A stretch of DNA of 64,000 bases from Candidatus Iainarchaeum sp. (GTDB lineage: Archaea; Iainarchaeota; Iainarchaeia; Iainarchaeales; UBA10219), in the NCBI GenBank assembly GCA_018304425.1, contig JAGVWE010000004.1, forward strand, positions 62,001 to 126,000. The letters run 5' to 3'. Below the pieces are notes generated by a model. The model was given only the letters and a program-made list of their open reading frames with translations. It was not told where the DNA came from and did no database searches. How positions within the stretch are numbered: position 1 is the stretch's first letter; each line of letters opens with the position of its first letter. Positions 41,714 through 50,042 of this stretch are shown here, piece after piece. The translations under genes and the position numbers were made by a program.

Positions 41714-42121
41714 TTACTCCTTGCCCTCTTCCTTTACCGGGGCCTTGCCCTTGGGCCCCTTCTTTTCCTTGAACGCCTTGCCCACGTCCTCGTGGGAAAC
41801 GGCCTTCGCGTGGCCCTCCACGCTCAAAATCGTGAACGCCTTGGTCTTGCTGAGCTTCCGGGTTTCCCCAATCCGGACGACGTCCTGTTCTTTCGCGCCA
41901 ATGCACCGGGGATTGTGCGCGACCAGCCTGCTCCGCACGTTCTTATACCGCTCGTACTTGTGCACGTAATGGGTGAGGGTCCGCTCAACGATGGCCGTCT
42001 TGTCGGCCTTCGCGCTCACCACGCGGCCCGTGAAAATGTTTCCACGCACCTTAACCCCTCCGTGAACCGCGCACTTGCCGTCATTGCACACGCCAACTTC
42101 CCTTGCCATGGGTTCAGCCAT
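41714..42121 (-). CDS. rps17: 30S ribosomal protein S17
   Basis: 135 residues. OB-fold core GNIFTGRVVSAKADKTAIVERTLTHYVHKYERYKNVRSRLVAHNP with the archaeal N-terminal CNDGKCAVHGGVKVRG; an acidic-basic Lys/Glu tail of about 30 residues follows. ATG 42121, or 42127 overlapping the rnp1 stop. Confidence 0.96.
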   Translation of the reverse strand: MAEPMAREVGVCNDGKCAVHGGVKVRGNIFTGRVVSAKADKTAIVERTLTHYVHKYERYKNVRSRLVAHNPRCIGAKEQDVVRIGETRKLSKTKAFTILSVEGHAKAVSHEDVGKAFKEKKGPKGKAPVKEEGKE

Positions 42122-42123
42122 AA

Positions 42124-42459
42124 TCATCCCATCCCCTTTTCCCGGAATTCCTTCTTCCGAAATTCTTTCTTCCGAAAGAACAGCTTGACGCGGTCCTCGG
42201 GCCTCGCCACCAGCCGCTTCCCATCCACTTCCACTGCTTCGCCGCCCACCTCGACCAGGAACAGGGCCTCGTTCTTCGGCACCCGCTTCTCCCGGCCCCT
42301 GGACTCCAATACCAGCACGTTCCGGGTCTCGTCCACGATTCTTCCCCCGAAACCCGCCCGGCCGCGGTCCGAGGAAGCCAGTACCCTGGCCTCCAAGCCG
42401 ATGAGCTCGTGGCCCAAGAGGTTTTCCGCTGAAATGCAATAATGCCCGGTCTTAATCAT
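42124..42459 (-). CDS. rnp1: RNase P protein component 1 (Rpp29/Rnp1)
   Basis: 111 residues, protein subunit of archaeal RNase P (tRNA 5' processing). The Sm-like barrel is ENLLGHELIGLEARVLASSDRGRAGFGGRIVDETRNVLVLES. The C-terminus has an in-frame tandem duplication giving RKKEF twice. Canonical position between aIF1 and rps17. The RNase P RNA was not found in this window. Confidence 0.94.
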   Translation of the reverse strand: MIKTGHYCISAENLLGHELIGLEARVLASSDRGRAGFGGRIVDETRNVLVLESRGREKRVPKNEALFLVEVGGEAVEVDGKRLVARPEDRVKLFFRKKEFRKKEFREKGMG

Positions 42460-42479
42460 TTTTCCACCTTTAATGCAAC

Positions 42480-42782
42480 TCACGAATCAATCAATTCCTG
42501 TTTATAGCCTTCCTGGAGCAGGATTTCCTTGGCCCGCTTCCGGTGCTCTCCCTGCAATTCAATCACGGTTCCCCGCAAGGTGCCACCACACGCGAGCTTG
42601 CTCTTCAGCGTCTTCGCCAACTCCTTGGCGATTTTCGCGTCCTCCACGCCCGAGATGATGGTCACAATCTTGCCAAACCTCCGCCGCAACGTCCCAATCC
42701 GGACTTTCTGGCTCTCCTTCGCGATTTCCTTGCAGACGCAGAGGTTCGTTGGCAAACCACAGGTAACGCACACCGTGTCCAT
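42480..42782 (-). CDS. sui1: Translation initiation factor aIF1 (SUI1)
   Basis: 100 residues. The SUI1 domain (about 25-100) has KIVTIISGVEDAKIAKELAKTLKSKLACGGTLRGTVIELQGEH. A four-Cys N-terminal knuckle (CVTCG, CVCK) precedes it. It keeps start-codon selection accurate. It directly follows rpl29. Confidence 0.95.
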   Translation of the reverse strand: MDTVCVTCGLPTNLCVCKEIAKESQKVRIGTLRRRFGKIVTIISGVEDAKIAKELAKTLKSKLACGGTLRGTVIELQGEHRKRAKEILLQEGYKQELIDS

Positions 42783-43007
42783 TTACTTGGCCTCACCCCT
42801 TGCATCCACTTGCTTGGCTTCCGCCTTCTGACCCATAATCGTCAACACCCGCGCAATGCCCCGCCGCAGGTTCCTGATTTTCGCCGGCTTCTCGGCCCTC
42901 GACCCCGAAGCCACTGAAGCCCGTTCCTTGGTCAGGTCCGTGCGCAACTGCACGAGCCGCTCCTCGAGCTCCACCACGCTGAGCTCCCGCAATTCACTGG
43001 CCCGCAA
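42783..43007 (-). CDS. rpl29: 50S ribosomal protein L29
   Basis: 74 residues, two-helix protein: RASELRELSVVELEERLVQLRTDLTKERA and KIRNLRRGIARVLTIMGQK. Overlaps rps3 by 14 bp in another frame. Confidence 0.95.
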   Translation of the reverse strand: MRASELRELSVVELEERLVQLRTDLTKERASVASGSRAEKPAKIRNLRRGIARVLTIMGQKAEAKQVDARGEAK

Positions 43008-43869
43008 CGGTCTCGCCTCCCTCTGTGGCTGCCGTAGGTGCAGCGGCTTCCACGGCCTTCGGCTCCTTCTTCGCTTCGCCCGACACAGGTTCCACTGGCT
43101 TTGCCTCCGCGGCTGCCTTCTTCCCTTCCACGGTTCCGGCCTTTGCCTCGGCTTTTGCCTCGGCCTTCGGCACCTCGGCCACGGCCTCGGCCGGCGCCGC
43201 CGGCGAAACCGCCACCGGTGCCACCGGCGCAGCCGGCTCGCTTTTCCCGGCCTCGCCCGCCGCCTTCTTCTTGAGTATCTCGGAAATGCTGACCTTGTCC
43301 GGGAACACGGTGTCCGGGTGCACGATCCGCACCTTTATCCCAATGGCCCCCACCTTCGGGTAGGCCGCGGCCTTGGCGTAGTCCACGAGCTTGACCTGGT
43401 CGCCCACCTTCTTCATGTAGCCTTCCGCGATCCGCTGCTGCTTCTTCCGGCCGCCCTTGCCAGTAATCTTCCCAGAAACAATGATTTCAACGCCTTGCGC
43501 GCTGGCTTCCATGATGTCCCGCAACGTGCGGTAGGCCACGCTCCGCCACGAATACCCGCGTTCAATCAAGGACTTGATCTTGTCCGCCATGGCCTGCGCG
43601 TCCAACGCCGGCTGCGTAATCTCCTTTATCTCCAACTGCGGGTTCTCGATGCCGAACCGCTTGCCCAGCGTCTCCGTCAGGGTCCGGATGTTGGCGCCGG
43701 ACTTTCCAATGGCCAGCCCCGGCCGCGTGACATTGACCACGATTCTCGTCACCAGGGGCGTCTTCAAGACCTCGGCCTTGGTGAAGCCTGCCTTGTCCAG
43801 CTCCTTCTTCAGGTACTGCTCCAGCTCCATGCGCTTGATGCCCTGCTCCACGAAAATCCTCTCGATCAT
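42994..43869 (-). CDS. rps3: 30S ribosomal protein S3
   Basis: 291 residues. KH domain with GLAIGKSGANIRTLTETLGKRF, then the C-terminal S3 domain (GVEIIVSGKITGKGGRKKQQRIAEGYMKKVGDQV). After residue 205 comes an Ala/Glu/Pro/Lys-rich low-complexity tail of about 85 residues, unusually long. Sits at the mRNA entry channel. Confidence 0.96.
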   Translation of the reverse strand: MIERIFVEQGIKRMELEQYLKKELDKAGFTKAEVLKTPLVTRIVVNVTRPGLAIGKSGANIRTLTETLGKRFGIENPQLEIKEITQPALDAQAMADKIKSLIERGYSWRSVAYRTLRDIMEASAQGVEIIVSGKITGKGGRKKQQRIAEGYMKKVGDQVKLVDYAKAAAYPKVGAIGIKVRIVHPDTVFPDKVSISEILKKKAAGEAGKSEPAAPVAPVAVSPAAPAEAVAEVPKAEAKAEAKAGTVEGKKAAAEAKPVEPVSGEAKKEPKAVEAAAPTAATEGGETVAGQ

Positions 43870-44339
43870 CGCGCTTCCCTCACAACCACTTCAATGTGGG
43901 CCGACTTCGCCTGCCGCATCTTCCCCGAAATCTTTCCCTTGGCCTGGTGGCTCACGCGCCTGAACCCAATGGAGGCAAACGAGTGCCAAATGACCAGGTT
44001 CTCCGAGTCCAGGCCCTTCACGTCCGCGTTGGCCTTCACCGCGTGCAACAACTTCAAAAACACTTTCACGGTCTTGTCCGCGTACCGGCCGGCCTTGCCA
44101 AAGCTCTTCGCCCGCCCCTTCCGGTGCGGCACCTTCTTGTGGTAGACCCGCAGGGGAATGAAGTCCTCGTGCGCGAGCACGCGGTTCAGCCACTGGATGC
44201 TCGAGTCCAGGCGCTGGCCCTTGACTTCCCGCGCGATTTCCGTGGCAAACTTGACGGAAGCGTTGGCGTTGGCGTGCACGGCCTTCGCAATCTTGGCCTG
44301 GTTTTCCCCCAAATCCACCTGATAGTTTTCCTTCACCAT
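43866..44339 (-). CDS. rpl22: 50S ribosomal protein L22
   Basis: 157 residues: AKAVHANANASVKFATEIAREVKGQRLDSSIQWLNRVL and the loop PHRKGRAKSFGKAGRYADKTVKVFLKLL lining the exit tunnel. Overlaps rps3 by 4 bases. Confidence 0.96.
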   Translation of the reverse strand: MVKENYQVDLGENQAKIAKAVHANANASVKFATEIAREVKGQRLDSSIQWLNRVLAHEDFIPLRVYHKKVPHRKGRAKSFGKAGRYADKTVKVFLKLLHAVKANADVKGLDSENLVIWHSFASIGFRRVSHQAKGKISGKMRQAKSAHIEVVVREAR

Positions 44340-44348
44340 GTCTATCCC

Positions 44349-44750
44349 TTATCCTCTCGCCGTAATGGCCGTGCTCGACTTGGTCGCGCCGATTCCGGCC
44401 TTTCCGTGCGAGAGCCTCTTCCGCGTAAGCGCAAACTCCCCCAAGTAATGGCCAATCATTTTCTCGACGATGTCCACCTGGCCCCAGTCCTTCCCCTTGT
44501 ACACGAGGAACCGCAACCCCACCATCTTGGGCAAAATCATGGCATCCCGCTTGTGCGTGCGGATGGGCTTCGGCTCCTTGCCGTGCTTCTTCGCTTCAAG
44601 GGCCCGGTCCACGGTCTTCAACAAGGCCTTGTCCTGGCCCCGCCGCAGGTTCCGCCGTCCCCTGGAAGTCATCAACCGCCCCAACTGGGTCTCATCCATT
44701 TCCTGCAACTGATCCAATGCAATGCCCCTGAAATTGAAGTCCTTCGCCAT
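44349..44750 (-). CDS. rps19: 30S ribosomal protein S19
   Basis: 133 residues: archaeal N-terminal half with RRGQDKALLKTVDRALEAKK, then IRTHKRDAMILPKMVGLRFLVYKGKDW and the head-binding LGEFALTRKRLSHGKAGIGATKSS. Confidence 0.96.
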   Translation of the reverse strand: MAKDFNFRGIALDQLQEMDETQLGRLMTSRGRRNLRRGQDKALLKTVDRALEAKKHGKEPKPIRTHKRDAMILPKMVGLRFLVYKGKDWGQVDIVEKMIGHYLGEFALTRKRLSHGKAGIGATKSSTAITARG

Positions 44751-44762
44751 GCGTTTTCACCC

Positions 44763-45485
44763 TTACTTCTTCTTCCTGCCCGTCCTGCTCGAGGCAATGG
44801 CCCCGACCTTTCTCCCCGGAGGCGCGTGCCTGGACGTGGACTTCGACTTTCCAGCGTGGTGCTGGCTGCCGCCGAACGGGTGGTCCAAGGGGTTCATCGC
44901 AACGCCCCTCACCAAAGGATACTTGTGGTGCGAGGCATGCATCTTGTGGAACATGGAACCAGCCTTCAGCAACGGCTTTTCAACCCTTCCCCCGCCAGCC
45001 GACAAGCCAATCGTGGCACGGCACAGGGGATTCAACTGCGTGGTCTTGCCGGACGGCAGCTTCACGTAAACATACTTCTTGTCCTTCGTCACAATCAAGC
45101 CATACAAGCCCGAGCTCTTGACCAGCCGGCCGCCATCCCCTGGATTCAACTCGATGTTGAACACCGGGCAGCCTTCCACGATTTCCCCCAACGGCAACAC
45201 GTTCCCAACGTCCAACGCGGCCTTCTTCCCATACTGGAGGTTTTGCCCCACCGAAATGCCTTCCGGCGCGACCTGGAAGCCCCTCCGGTTGTCTTCAAAC
45301 AACAATTCCGCGACGATGCCGGTTCGGCCGGCATCCGTGACCAGGTCCATTACCTCGGCCCGGAACACGCCTTCCTTCTGCGGCTCGTTATAGTCCACGT
45401 ACTTCACGTCGGCAACGCCCCGGCCCGAAGCCCGGTACGTGGGGCTGCCCTTTCCAGCCCGCTGCGTTCGAGTCCTTTTACCCAT
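44763..45485 (-). CDS. rpl2: 50S ribosomal protein L2
   Basis: 240 residues. GKRTRTQRAGKGSPTYRASGRG start and the conserved GVAMNPLDHPFGGSQHHAGKSKSTSRHAPPGRKVGAIASSRTG end, part of the peptidyl-transferase support. The ATG at 45485 directly abuts the structured element at 45486-45558; there is no ordinary GGTG just upstream, so that element may also supply the ribosome-binding site. Confidence 0.96.
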   Translation of the reverse strand: MGKRTRTQRAGKGSPTYRASGRGVADVKYVDYNEPQKEGVFRAEVMDLVTDAGRTGIVAELLFEDNRRGFQVAPEGISVGQNLQYGKKAALDVGNVLPLGEIVEGCPVFNIELNPGDGGRLVKSSGLYGLIVTKDKKYVYVKLPSGKTTQLNPLCRATIGLSAGGGRVEKPLLKAGSMFHKMHASHHKYPLVRGVAMNPLDHPFGGSQHHAGKSKSTSRHAPPGRKVGAIASSRTGRKKK

Positions 45486-45558
45486 CAGCGGTCACGCCCC
45501 CCTGGGAAGCGCGTACGTGCCCTGTTTCGCCCTGCGGGGGCTCAACAGGGCGGTAGTA
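45486..45558 (-). promoter_or_regulatory. Structured leader element (copy A) directly upstream of rpl2
   Basis: mRNA-strand hairpin (45551-45519): GCCCTGTT, GA, GCCC, five-base loop, GGGC, GA, AACAGGGC. A 33-base tail (45518-45486) then leads straight to the rpl2 ATG; it contains CACGTACGCG and AGGGGGGCGTGACCGCTG. The tail is identical base for base to that of the rpl4 element, while both hairpin strands differ with compensatory changes. Confidence 0.78.
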
Positions 45559-45592
45559 ATTCCCGCCTTCCGGTCGATTTGTTCCATAAACA

Positions 45593-46084
45593 TTACAATA
45601 CACCCAGTTTCGTCGCCAATTCATCCGCCTTAAACGCCTTGTTGATTTTCACGAACGCCTTCTTCCGGGCCTTCATGTCCCGGCAAACGTTCACGCGGTC
45701 AACCTTGACATTGTACATGGTTTCAACCGCCTTCCGCACATCCGCCTTCGTGGCCTTCCGGTTCACGACGAACACGATCTTGTTCTCGCCGTCAATCATG
45801 TTCACGGCCTTCTCGGAAACCAGGGGATACTCCAGCACCTCATACACCTTCAAGGCACCGGTCTGCTCCAGTTGCCGCTCGTCGAACTTGACCGCGCTCT
45901 CCTTGCCCATTGCCTTTCCGGCATCCTTTTTTCCGGCGTGCGCCCCTTCCTTGGCAGCGTGGGCCTGCTGCGCGTGCTTGGGGTGCACCTTGCCCGCCAT
46001 GCGTTCCCGGGATGCGGTAACCTTGCGGTTGGCCTTGGAGGGCTTCCTGCCCATTGACTTTCCCTTGGGGTTCGGTCGTTCCAT
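45593..46084 (-). CDS. rpl23: 50S ribosomal protein L23
   Basis: 163 residues. The L23 domain begins near residue 78 (VYEVLEYPLVSEKAVNMIDGENKIVFVVNRKATKADVRKAVE). The whole first half is a Lys/Ala/His-rich extension. L23 sits at the tunnel exit, docking site for SRP and Sec. One bp after rpl4. Confidence 0.94.
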   Translation of the reverse strand: MERPNPKGKSMGRKPSKANRKVTASRERMAGKVHPKHAQQAHAAKEGAHAGKKDAGKAMGKESAVKFDERQLEQTGALKVYEVLEYPLVSEKAVNMIDGENKIVFVVNRKATKADVRKAVETMYNVKVDRVNVCRDMKARKKAFVKINKAFKADELATKLGVL

Positions 46085-46085
46085 G

Positions 46086-46916
46086 TCAGTTCACCAGGTA
46101 CTTGGCCAATGCATTCAAGGCCCCTTCCGTCCACAACGTCAACCGGCCCGGCAGGGTTCCAGGCGCCAGCAATTCCGCGTTGAGGTTCCGCACCTCAACG
46201 ACATCCACGCCCTCGAGGTTCCTCGCCGCCTTGTAAACCTTGGCCGGCTTTTCCGTGACAATCAACAAGCTCTTGGCCCGCTTGTACTTCCTTCCCCGCG
46301 TCTTCCCGCGGCCCGGGCGCACCTTTTTGCGGGCCTTGGCCTTTTCAACGTCGCCATACACGTTCAAGGCAGTCAACACGGCCGCCACTTCCCTGGCCTT
46401 CACGAGCTCCTCGAACCGGGCTTCCACGACCAGGGGAAGGCGCTTGGCCTCGAACCGGTGTCCCCGGGCCCTCACCAACGCCACATCCGCGGTCGCGGCA
46501 ATCGCGGCCGCCACGGCCTTCCTCCGCTCCTTGTCATTGATTCTTTCCACGATGACGCGGTCCTTGTTCAACCGGTGCACCCTGGGACCGCCCACGGCGT
46601 GCGGCACTCCCGCCACCCTTCCCTGCAACAAATACCTTCTGTTCCTGAGCCTGGGCAGCCTCGCGTGCTCCACGTTAATCGTGCGGTACATGGCCGGCTT
46701 TTGCCTGGAGCCAATGTATTGCGCGGTCATGTCCCTTCCCGCCCTCGTGCTCGGGCCCTTGGGCTGGATTCTCCCGGTTTGCACGGCGATGACCGCCCGC
46801 TTGATCAAGCCCAGGTCCACTTCGGACTCGAACACCCGGGGCAACCCGATTTCGCGGAGTTTCTTGCCCTCCAAGGAAAGCACTTCCGCCTTCGTTTCAG
46901 CTTTCGCATCCACCAC
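46086..46916 (-). CDS. rpl4: 50S ribosomal protein L4
   Basis: 276 residues: AEVLSLEGKKLREIGLPRVFESEVDLGLIKRAV, then the tunnel loop region ARLPRLRNRRYLLQGRVAGVPHAVGGPRVH. Start uncertain: ATG 46955 lies inside the conserved hairpin; GTG 46916, at the same place relative to the element as the rpl2 ATG, is preferred and matches homologues better. Confidence 0.93.
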   Translation of the reverse strand: MVDAKAETKAEVLSLEGKKLREIGLPRVFESEVDLGLIKRAVIAVQTGRIQPKGPSTRAGRDMTAQYIGSRQKPAMYRTINVEHARLPRLRNRRYLLQGRVAGVPHAVGGPRVHRLNKDRVIVERINDKERRKAVAAAIAATADVALVRARGHRFEAKRLPLVVEARFEELVKAREVAAVLTALNVYGDVEKAKARKKVRPGRGKTRGRKYKRAKSLLIVTEKPAKVYKAARNLEGVDVVEVRNLNAELLAPGTLPGRLTLWTEGALNALAKYLVN

Positions 46917-46988
46917 AGCGGTCACGCCCCCCTGGGAAGCGCGTACGTGTCCCATCTCGCCCCGAAGGGGCTCGATGGGACGGTAGTA
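46916..46988 (-). promoter_or_regulatory. Structured leader element (copy B) directly upstream of rpl4
   Basis: mRNA-strand hairpin (46981-46949): GTCCCATC, GA, GCCCC, loop TTC, GGGGC, GA, GATGGGAC, preceded by AGTACTACC. The 33-base tail (46948-46916) is identical to copy A. Outer-stem differences from copy A are all compensated on the opposite strand, strong evidence for a conserved RNA (or cruciform) structure. Confidence 0.78.
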
Positions 46989-47030
46989 CTGCCGACGTTC
47001 CAGTTAAATTCATTCACCATAAAAATCAAC

Positions 47031-48194
47031 CTACTTCTTCTTCCCTTCCAGGCCTTCCTTGATGAGGTCGGCAGCCGACTTCTTGGCTTCCTTCTTTTCT
47101 TCTTCGACCCTCACCTTGTGCGCGGCCTTTTCCTCGAGTTCCACGACCGCGACCTTGTCATCCGCGTGGACCTTCCGCCTCTTCGGCGAAATGACTTTCA
47201 CGTTCGACAAAAAATACCGGTTGTCCGGCGTCGGCCGCGAAGCAAACCGCAGGGCCACCGCCCGCTTCTCAGGGCCCGGAATAGAGCCCCCCAACAACAG
47301 GTAATCGTTCTTGACCACGCCGTAATTCGGGAAACCCGCGGGCGGGTTCACTTCCCCGAGGTCATCGCTGATGCGCACGATGCGCTTGTTGAACTCGGTC
47401 CGGTTATGGTACCCCATCTGGCCCGCGCGCGCAACCGTCCACATGACCGTTGCAGGGTGCCAGGGACCGATGGAACCCACCACGTTCTGGGTCTTGGCCT
47501 TCGGCCGGTGGCTTTTCACGCCAAACCGCTTGACCACGCCCGTGAACCCGTGCCCAACCGTAACCGCTTTAACGTCCACGAACTGCCTTTCCTTGAACAC
47601 TTCCTGGACCGTCAACTCGTTGCCCAGCTTTTGCCCGGCATACGCGAACTGCTCGTCCAACGAACCCGAAAGCTTGACCTCGGAAACGTCCGCCACCTTC
47701 TTCCCCGACTGGGTGAGGCTCGGCTGCGAGTGCACCAGCAACCGCAGTTCATCCACCTGGGACTTGAGCTTCTCCAGGTCCGCTAGCGTCTTGTGCGCGG
47801 GCCGGTCCTTTTTCTTCTTCGACTTGCGCCGCTTGAACCAGTCTCCCACGCGTTCCCGGAAAAACTTGTCCGGCTTTTCCACGGTCGCCTCTCCAACGGT
47901 CTTCAAACCATTCACGGAATGCTTGTACGCGCGCACGCCGTACACGCGCAGGGGCGGCGCTTCGACAACCGTCAAGGGCACACTGACTTCCAAGCCGAAC
48001 GAAGTCGTCTTCGGGGCCTCGTTCCGGCCCATGCCGTGCACCATGCCGGCCTTGTACGCCAAAAAATTCAGGGGCGACGCGCCCTTGACATCAGCGGGAG
48101 CCGGAAACGAGCTAAAGCTCGGCGTCTCCTTGCGGGCGCGCACGCGCGGATAAAAGGCCTTTGACCCCGAGTGGGGCTTGTGAATTCTCACCAT
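47031..48194 (-). CDS. rpl3: 50S ribosomal protein L3
   Basis: 387 residues, archaeal long form: HKPHSGSKAFYPRVRARKE start, FLAYKAGMVHGMGRNE, then VDVKAVTVGHGFTGVVKRFGVKSHRPKAKTQNVVGSIGPWHPATVMWTVARAGQMGYHNRTE-type core. Lys/Glu tail of about 35 residues. First gene of the super-cluster that runs to rps2. Confidence 0.97.
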   Translation of the reverse strand: MVRIHKPHSGSKAFYPRVRARKETPSFSSFPAPADVKGASPLNFLAYKAGMVHGMGRNEAPKTTSFGLEVSVPLTVVEAPPLRVYGVRAYKHSVNGLKTVGEATVEKPDKFFRERVGDWFKRRKSKKKKDRPAHKTLADLEKLKSQVDELRLLVHSQPSLTQSGKKVADVSEVKLSGSLDEQFAYAGQKLGNELTVQEVFKERQFVDVKAVTVGHGFTGVVKRFGVKSHRPKAKTQNVVGSIGPWHPATVMWTVARAGQMGYHNRTEFNKRIVRISDDLGEVNPPAGFPNYGVVKNDYLLLGGSIPGPEKRAVALRFASRPTPDNRYFLSNVKVISPKRRKVHADDKVAVVELEEKAAHKVRVEEEKKEAKKSAADLIKEGLEGKKK

Positions 48195-48439
48195 GGGTTG
48201 CCACCTTGGCTCCCAAAATTAGTACTTTGCCCGGTGGATGGGGGACCCTCAACAGGCAACTGCGCTTAAAACCCAAAAAAAGGCCTAAAACAGGCATTTT
48301 CTCAGTATTTACATCCCATGCGGCTTGCAAGGGAAGCAGTGTACTAATTACTACAATGAATTACCCTGGAAGGCTTTAAAAAGCTTGGCTCGCCGGGTTC
48401 CAAACCCATCCACCCACCCGATTTTATGTATAAGGAAAC
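48195..48439 (-). promoter_or_regulatory. Long leader and promoter region of the rpl3 ribosomal cluster
   Basis: No gene is visible in the 303 bp from 48195 to 48497. A minus-strand TATA GCTTTTTAAAGCC (about 48377-48389) would start transcription near 48355, giving a leader of about 160 bases. Just before the ATG, GTTGCC (48197-48202 on the plus strand) can pair with GGCAAC (48255-48260) to close a large hairpin. A second TATA-like GGTTTTAAGCG lies at about 48263-48273. AATTAGTAC occurs at 48217-48225 and, inverted, at 48343-48351. Confidence 0.5.
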
Positions 48440-48497
48440 AGGGAGGGGAAAGAAAAAGGAGAAAAGGAAAAAGAAAAAGAAAGAGGGAAAAAGAAAG
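48440..48497 (-). terminator. 58-base pure pyrimidine tract, probable strong terminator
   Basis: From the stop codon of the 48498 gene onward the transcribed strand is T/C only for 58 bases (purine only on the plus strand), with several T5 runs. Archaeal RNA polymerase stops at T-rich tracts, so this should insulate the rpl3 cluster from the gene upstream. The length is exceptional. Confidence 0.65.
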
Positions 48498-50030
48498 TCA
48501 GCGGTTTGAAGGAGGCGAGTAGCTCATCCAAACCTGTTCTTGTGCGCTGGGCGCCTCGACCTGGAGCCGGTCCTTTAACAGGAGCACGGCCGCCACAATC
48601 AGGAGGACTAACAAGCCGACGGCCCAGGCATTCGAGCCCAGGGACGCCAAAGCCGTTACCCCGTCCTTGACGAGTGCTTCGGCCGCGCCTGGCAGGGTGC
48701 CGGTCAGGACCGGTTTTTCAACCTGGAAGGCAACCGGGTTCCGCGTGGACACGCCGTCCACGGAAACCACTAATGCGGCGTTGAAGACGCCTTCCCCTTT
48801 ACCCAATGGCAGCGCTTCCAATGAAAGGGTCTTCGTTTCCCCGGCCGCGAGTTCAACGTCCCTGCCTCTCACGTCCACCTGGTCGGAGGGAACGTCGACG
48901 AACACTTTCTTGGCCGAGGCCGCGTTGTTCTTCAAGGTAACCTTGACTTCTGCCTGGTCGATGACGCGCACGGCCTCCGTGTAATTCAGTACTTCGACGT
49001 CCGATGCAACCACGGGCCGTGCTTCAACTGCTTCCACGGGCAGTGCGGCTGCAGGCCTGGGCTCTGCTGTCCTCGCGGGCCTGGCCTCTTCGGCTTTCGC
49101 TGGCAACACTGGAGGCAATGGCTTTGCTTCTTCGGCCGCGTTCACGTACACGAGGAACGCCTTGGGCCCCACTGCCTGGGGTTGGAGGCTCGGATAGTGC
49201 CCCATCACCGTGAAACTGGCTTCCACGACCTCATCCGCTTCCACGGAAAGGCCTTCCAGGACCAGTTTAACGCTTCCCTGGGTGCCGGGCAAGACCACGG
49301 ACAGGGAGCCAAGGACTTGCACGTTCACGGCCTGGCTTCCCTCGTTTACCTGGACTTCGTCCACGTAAAAGGGTTCCAGGCTCTCGTTCTTGATGAAAAC
49401 GTTCTTGAACATGGTTTCGCCTTCCTGCACGGTGAAACCCTGGCCCTTCTCGTACAACACCAGGCCGATCTCCGAGTACAACGGCGCGCTGAACACGCGG
49501 TTGTTGTAGCTTTGCTCGGGCAAATTGATTTTTCCGCCCGCGTTGTAGGCCCTTGAAACGTATCCGTTGCCCAGCGACTCGATGGTGCGGTCCCTGGGAT
49601 AATAGTCCATCGAATCCATCGCGTCCGGCGCGTACCCGTAACCATAACCGTCAACGGGTTGCCCGTAGGCTGGTTGCCCGTAGGCTTCGCCCCCATAAGG
49701 CGGGAACGCGTAATCATCGTAAGCATAATTGCCGTAAGCATAATCGTCGTACGCGTAGCGGTTGCCGAACCCGGCTTCCGGGTTCCCGTAGCCGACGCCG
49801 GCTCCGACCAAGAGTTCTTCGGGGAACTCGGCGTCCACGACATAGCTGTTCCGGATGGTGTACTCCGCGCCCTGTTCGAAGGGACTGGAGTTCACCGAGG
49901 GAAACGCCCAGCTTCCGCCGTTGGAGTACAAACCGTACTGCCCATAGGGAGCAGTCTGTCCATAGCCTTCGGCGAACGCTCCGCCGAGCAAGGCCAGGAA
50001 GGCAATCAAAACGGTGAATAGCTTGTTCAT
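48498..50030 (-). CDS. Tyrosine-rich exported protein with C-terminal membrane anchor
   Basis: 510 residues, function unknown. Signal peptide 1-20 (cleavage after AFA). Residues 21-155 are Tyr/Gly/Pro/Asp-rich with repeats such as YAYDDYAYGNYAYDDYA and AYGQPAYGQP. Two beta-sandwich, CARDB/NEW3-like regions follow (about 190-300 and 350-445), joined by an Ala/Pro/Glu linker. A membrane helix (about 470-490, WAVGLLVLLIVAAVLLL) and a short cytoplasmic tail end it. The plan suggests a cell-surface protein. It follows the smaller Tyr-rich gene by 12 bp, so the two form an operon. Confidence 0.62.
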   Translation of the reverse strand: MNKLFTVLIAFLALLGGAFAEGYGQTAPYGQYGLYSNGGSWAFPSVNSSPFEQGAEYTIRNSYVVDAEFPEELLVGAGVGYGNPEAGFGNRYAYDDYAYGNYAYDDYAFPPYGGEAYGQPAYGQPVDGYGYGYAPDAMDSMDYYPRDRTIESLGNGYVSRAYNAGGKINLPEQSYNNRVFSAPLYSEIGLVLYEKGQGFTVQEGETMFKNVFIKNESLEPFYVDEVQVNEGSQAVNVQVLGSLSVVLPGTQGSVKLVLEGLSVEADEVVEASFTVMGHYPSLQPQAVGPKAFLVYVNAAEEAKPLPPVLPAKAEEARPARTAEPRPAAALPVEAVEARPVVASDVEVLNYTEAVRVIDQAEVKVTLKNNAASAKKVFVDVPSDQVDVRGRDVELAAGETKTLSLEALPLGKGEGVFNAALVVSVDGVSTRNPVAFQVEKPVLTGTLPGAAEALVKDGVTALASLGSNAWAVGLLVLLIVAAVLLLKDRLQVEAPSAQEQVWMSYSPPSNR

Positions 50031-50042
50031 TGGTTTTCCTCC

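Noticed and set aside
42165..42185. Tandem 15-base repeat in the 3' end of rnp1
   Set aside because: A simple in-frame duplication giving RKKEF twice in a basic tail; not a repeat family or mobile element.
41714..42439. Longer 241-residue version of S17
   Set aside because: The extra N-terminus is rnp1 read in another frame; homologues begin at the internal ATG near 42121.
45486..45558. Copy A as a Rho-independent-type terminator
   Set aside because: No T-run follows the stem, the following 33 bases are perfectly conserved with copy B, and it abuts a start codon rather than following a stop.
46917..46955. ATG 46955 as the L4 start
   Set aside because: It lies inside the hairpin conserved with the rpl2 leader, and the residues it adds match no L4 homologue; the GTG at 46916 is better placed.
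43896..47786. 1296-residue open frame on the plus strand
   Set aside because: Antisense to rpl22 through rpl3, all unambiguous ribosomal genes; long antisense frames are expected at this GC content.
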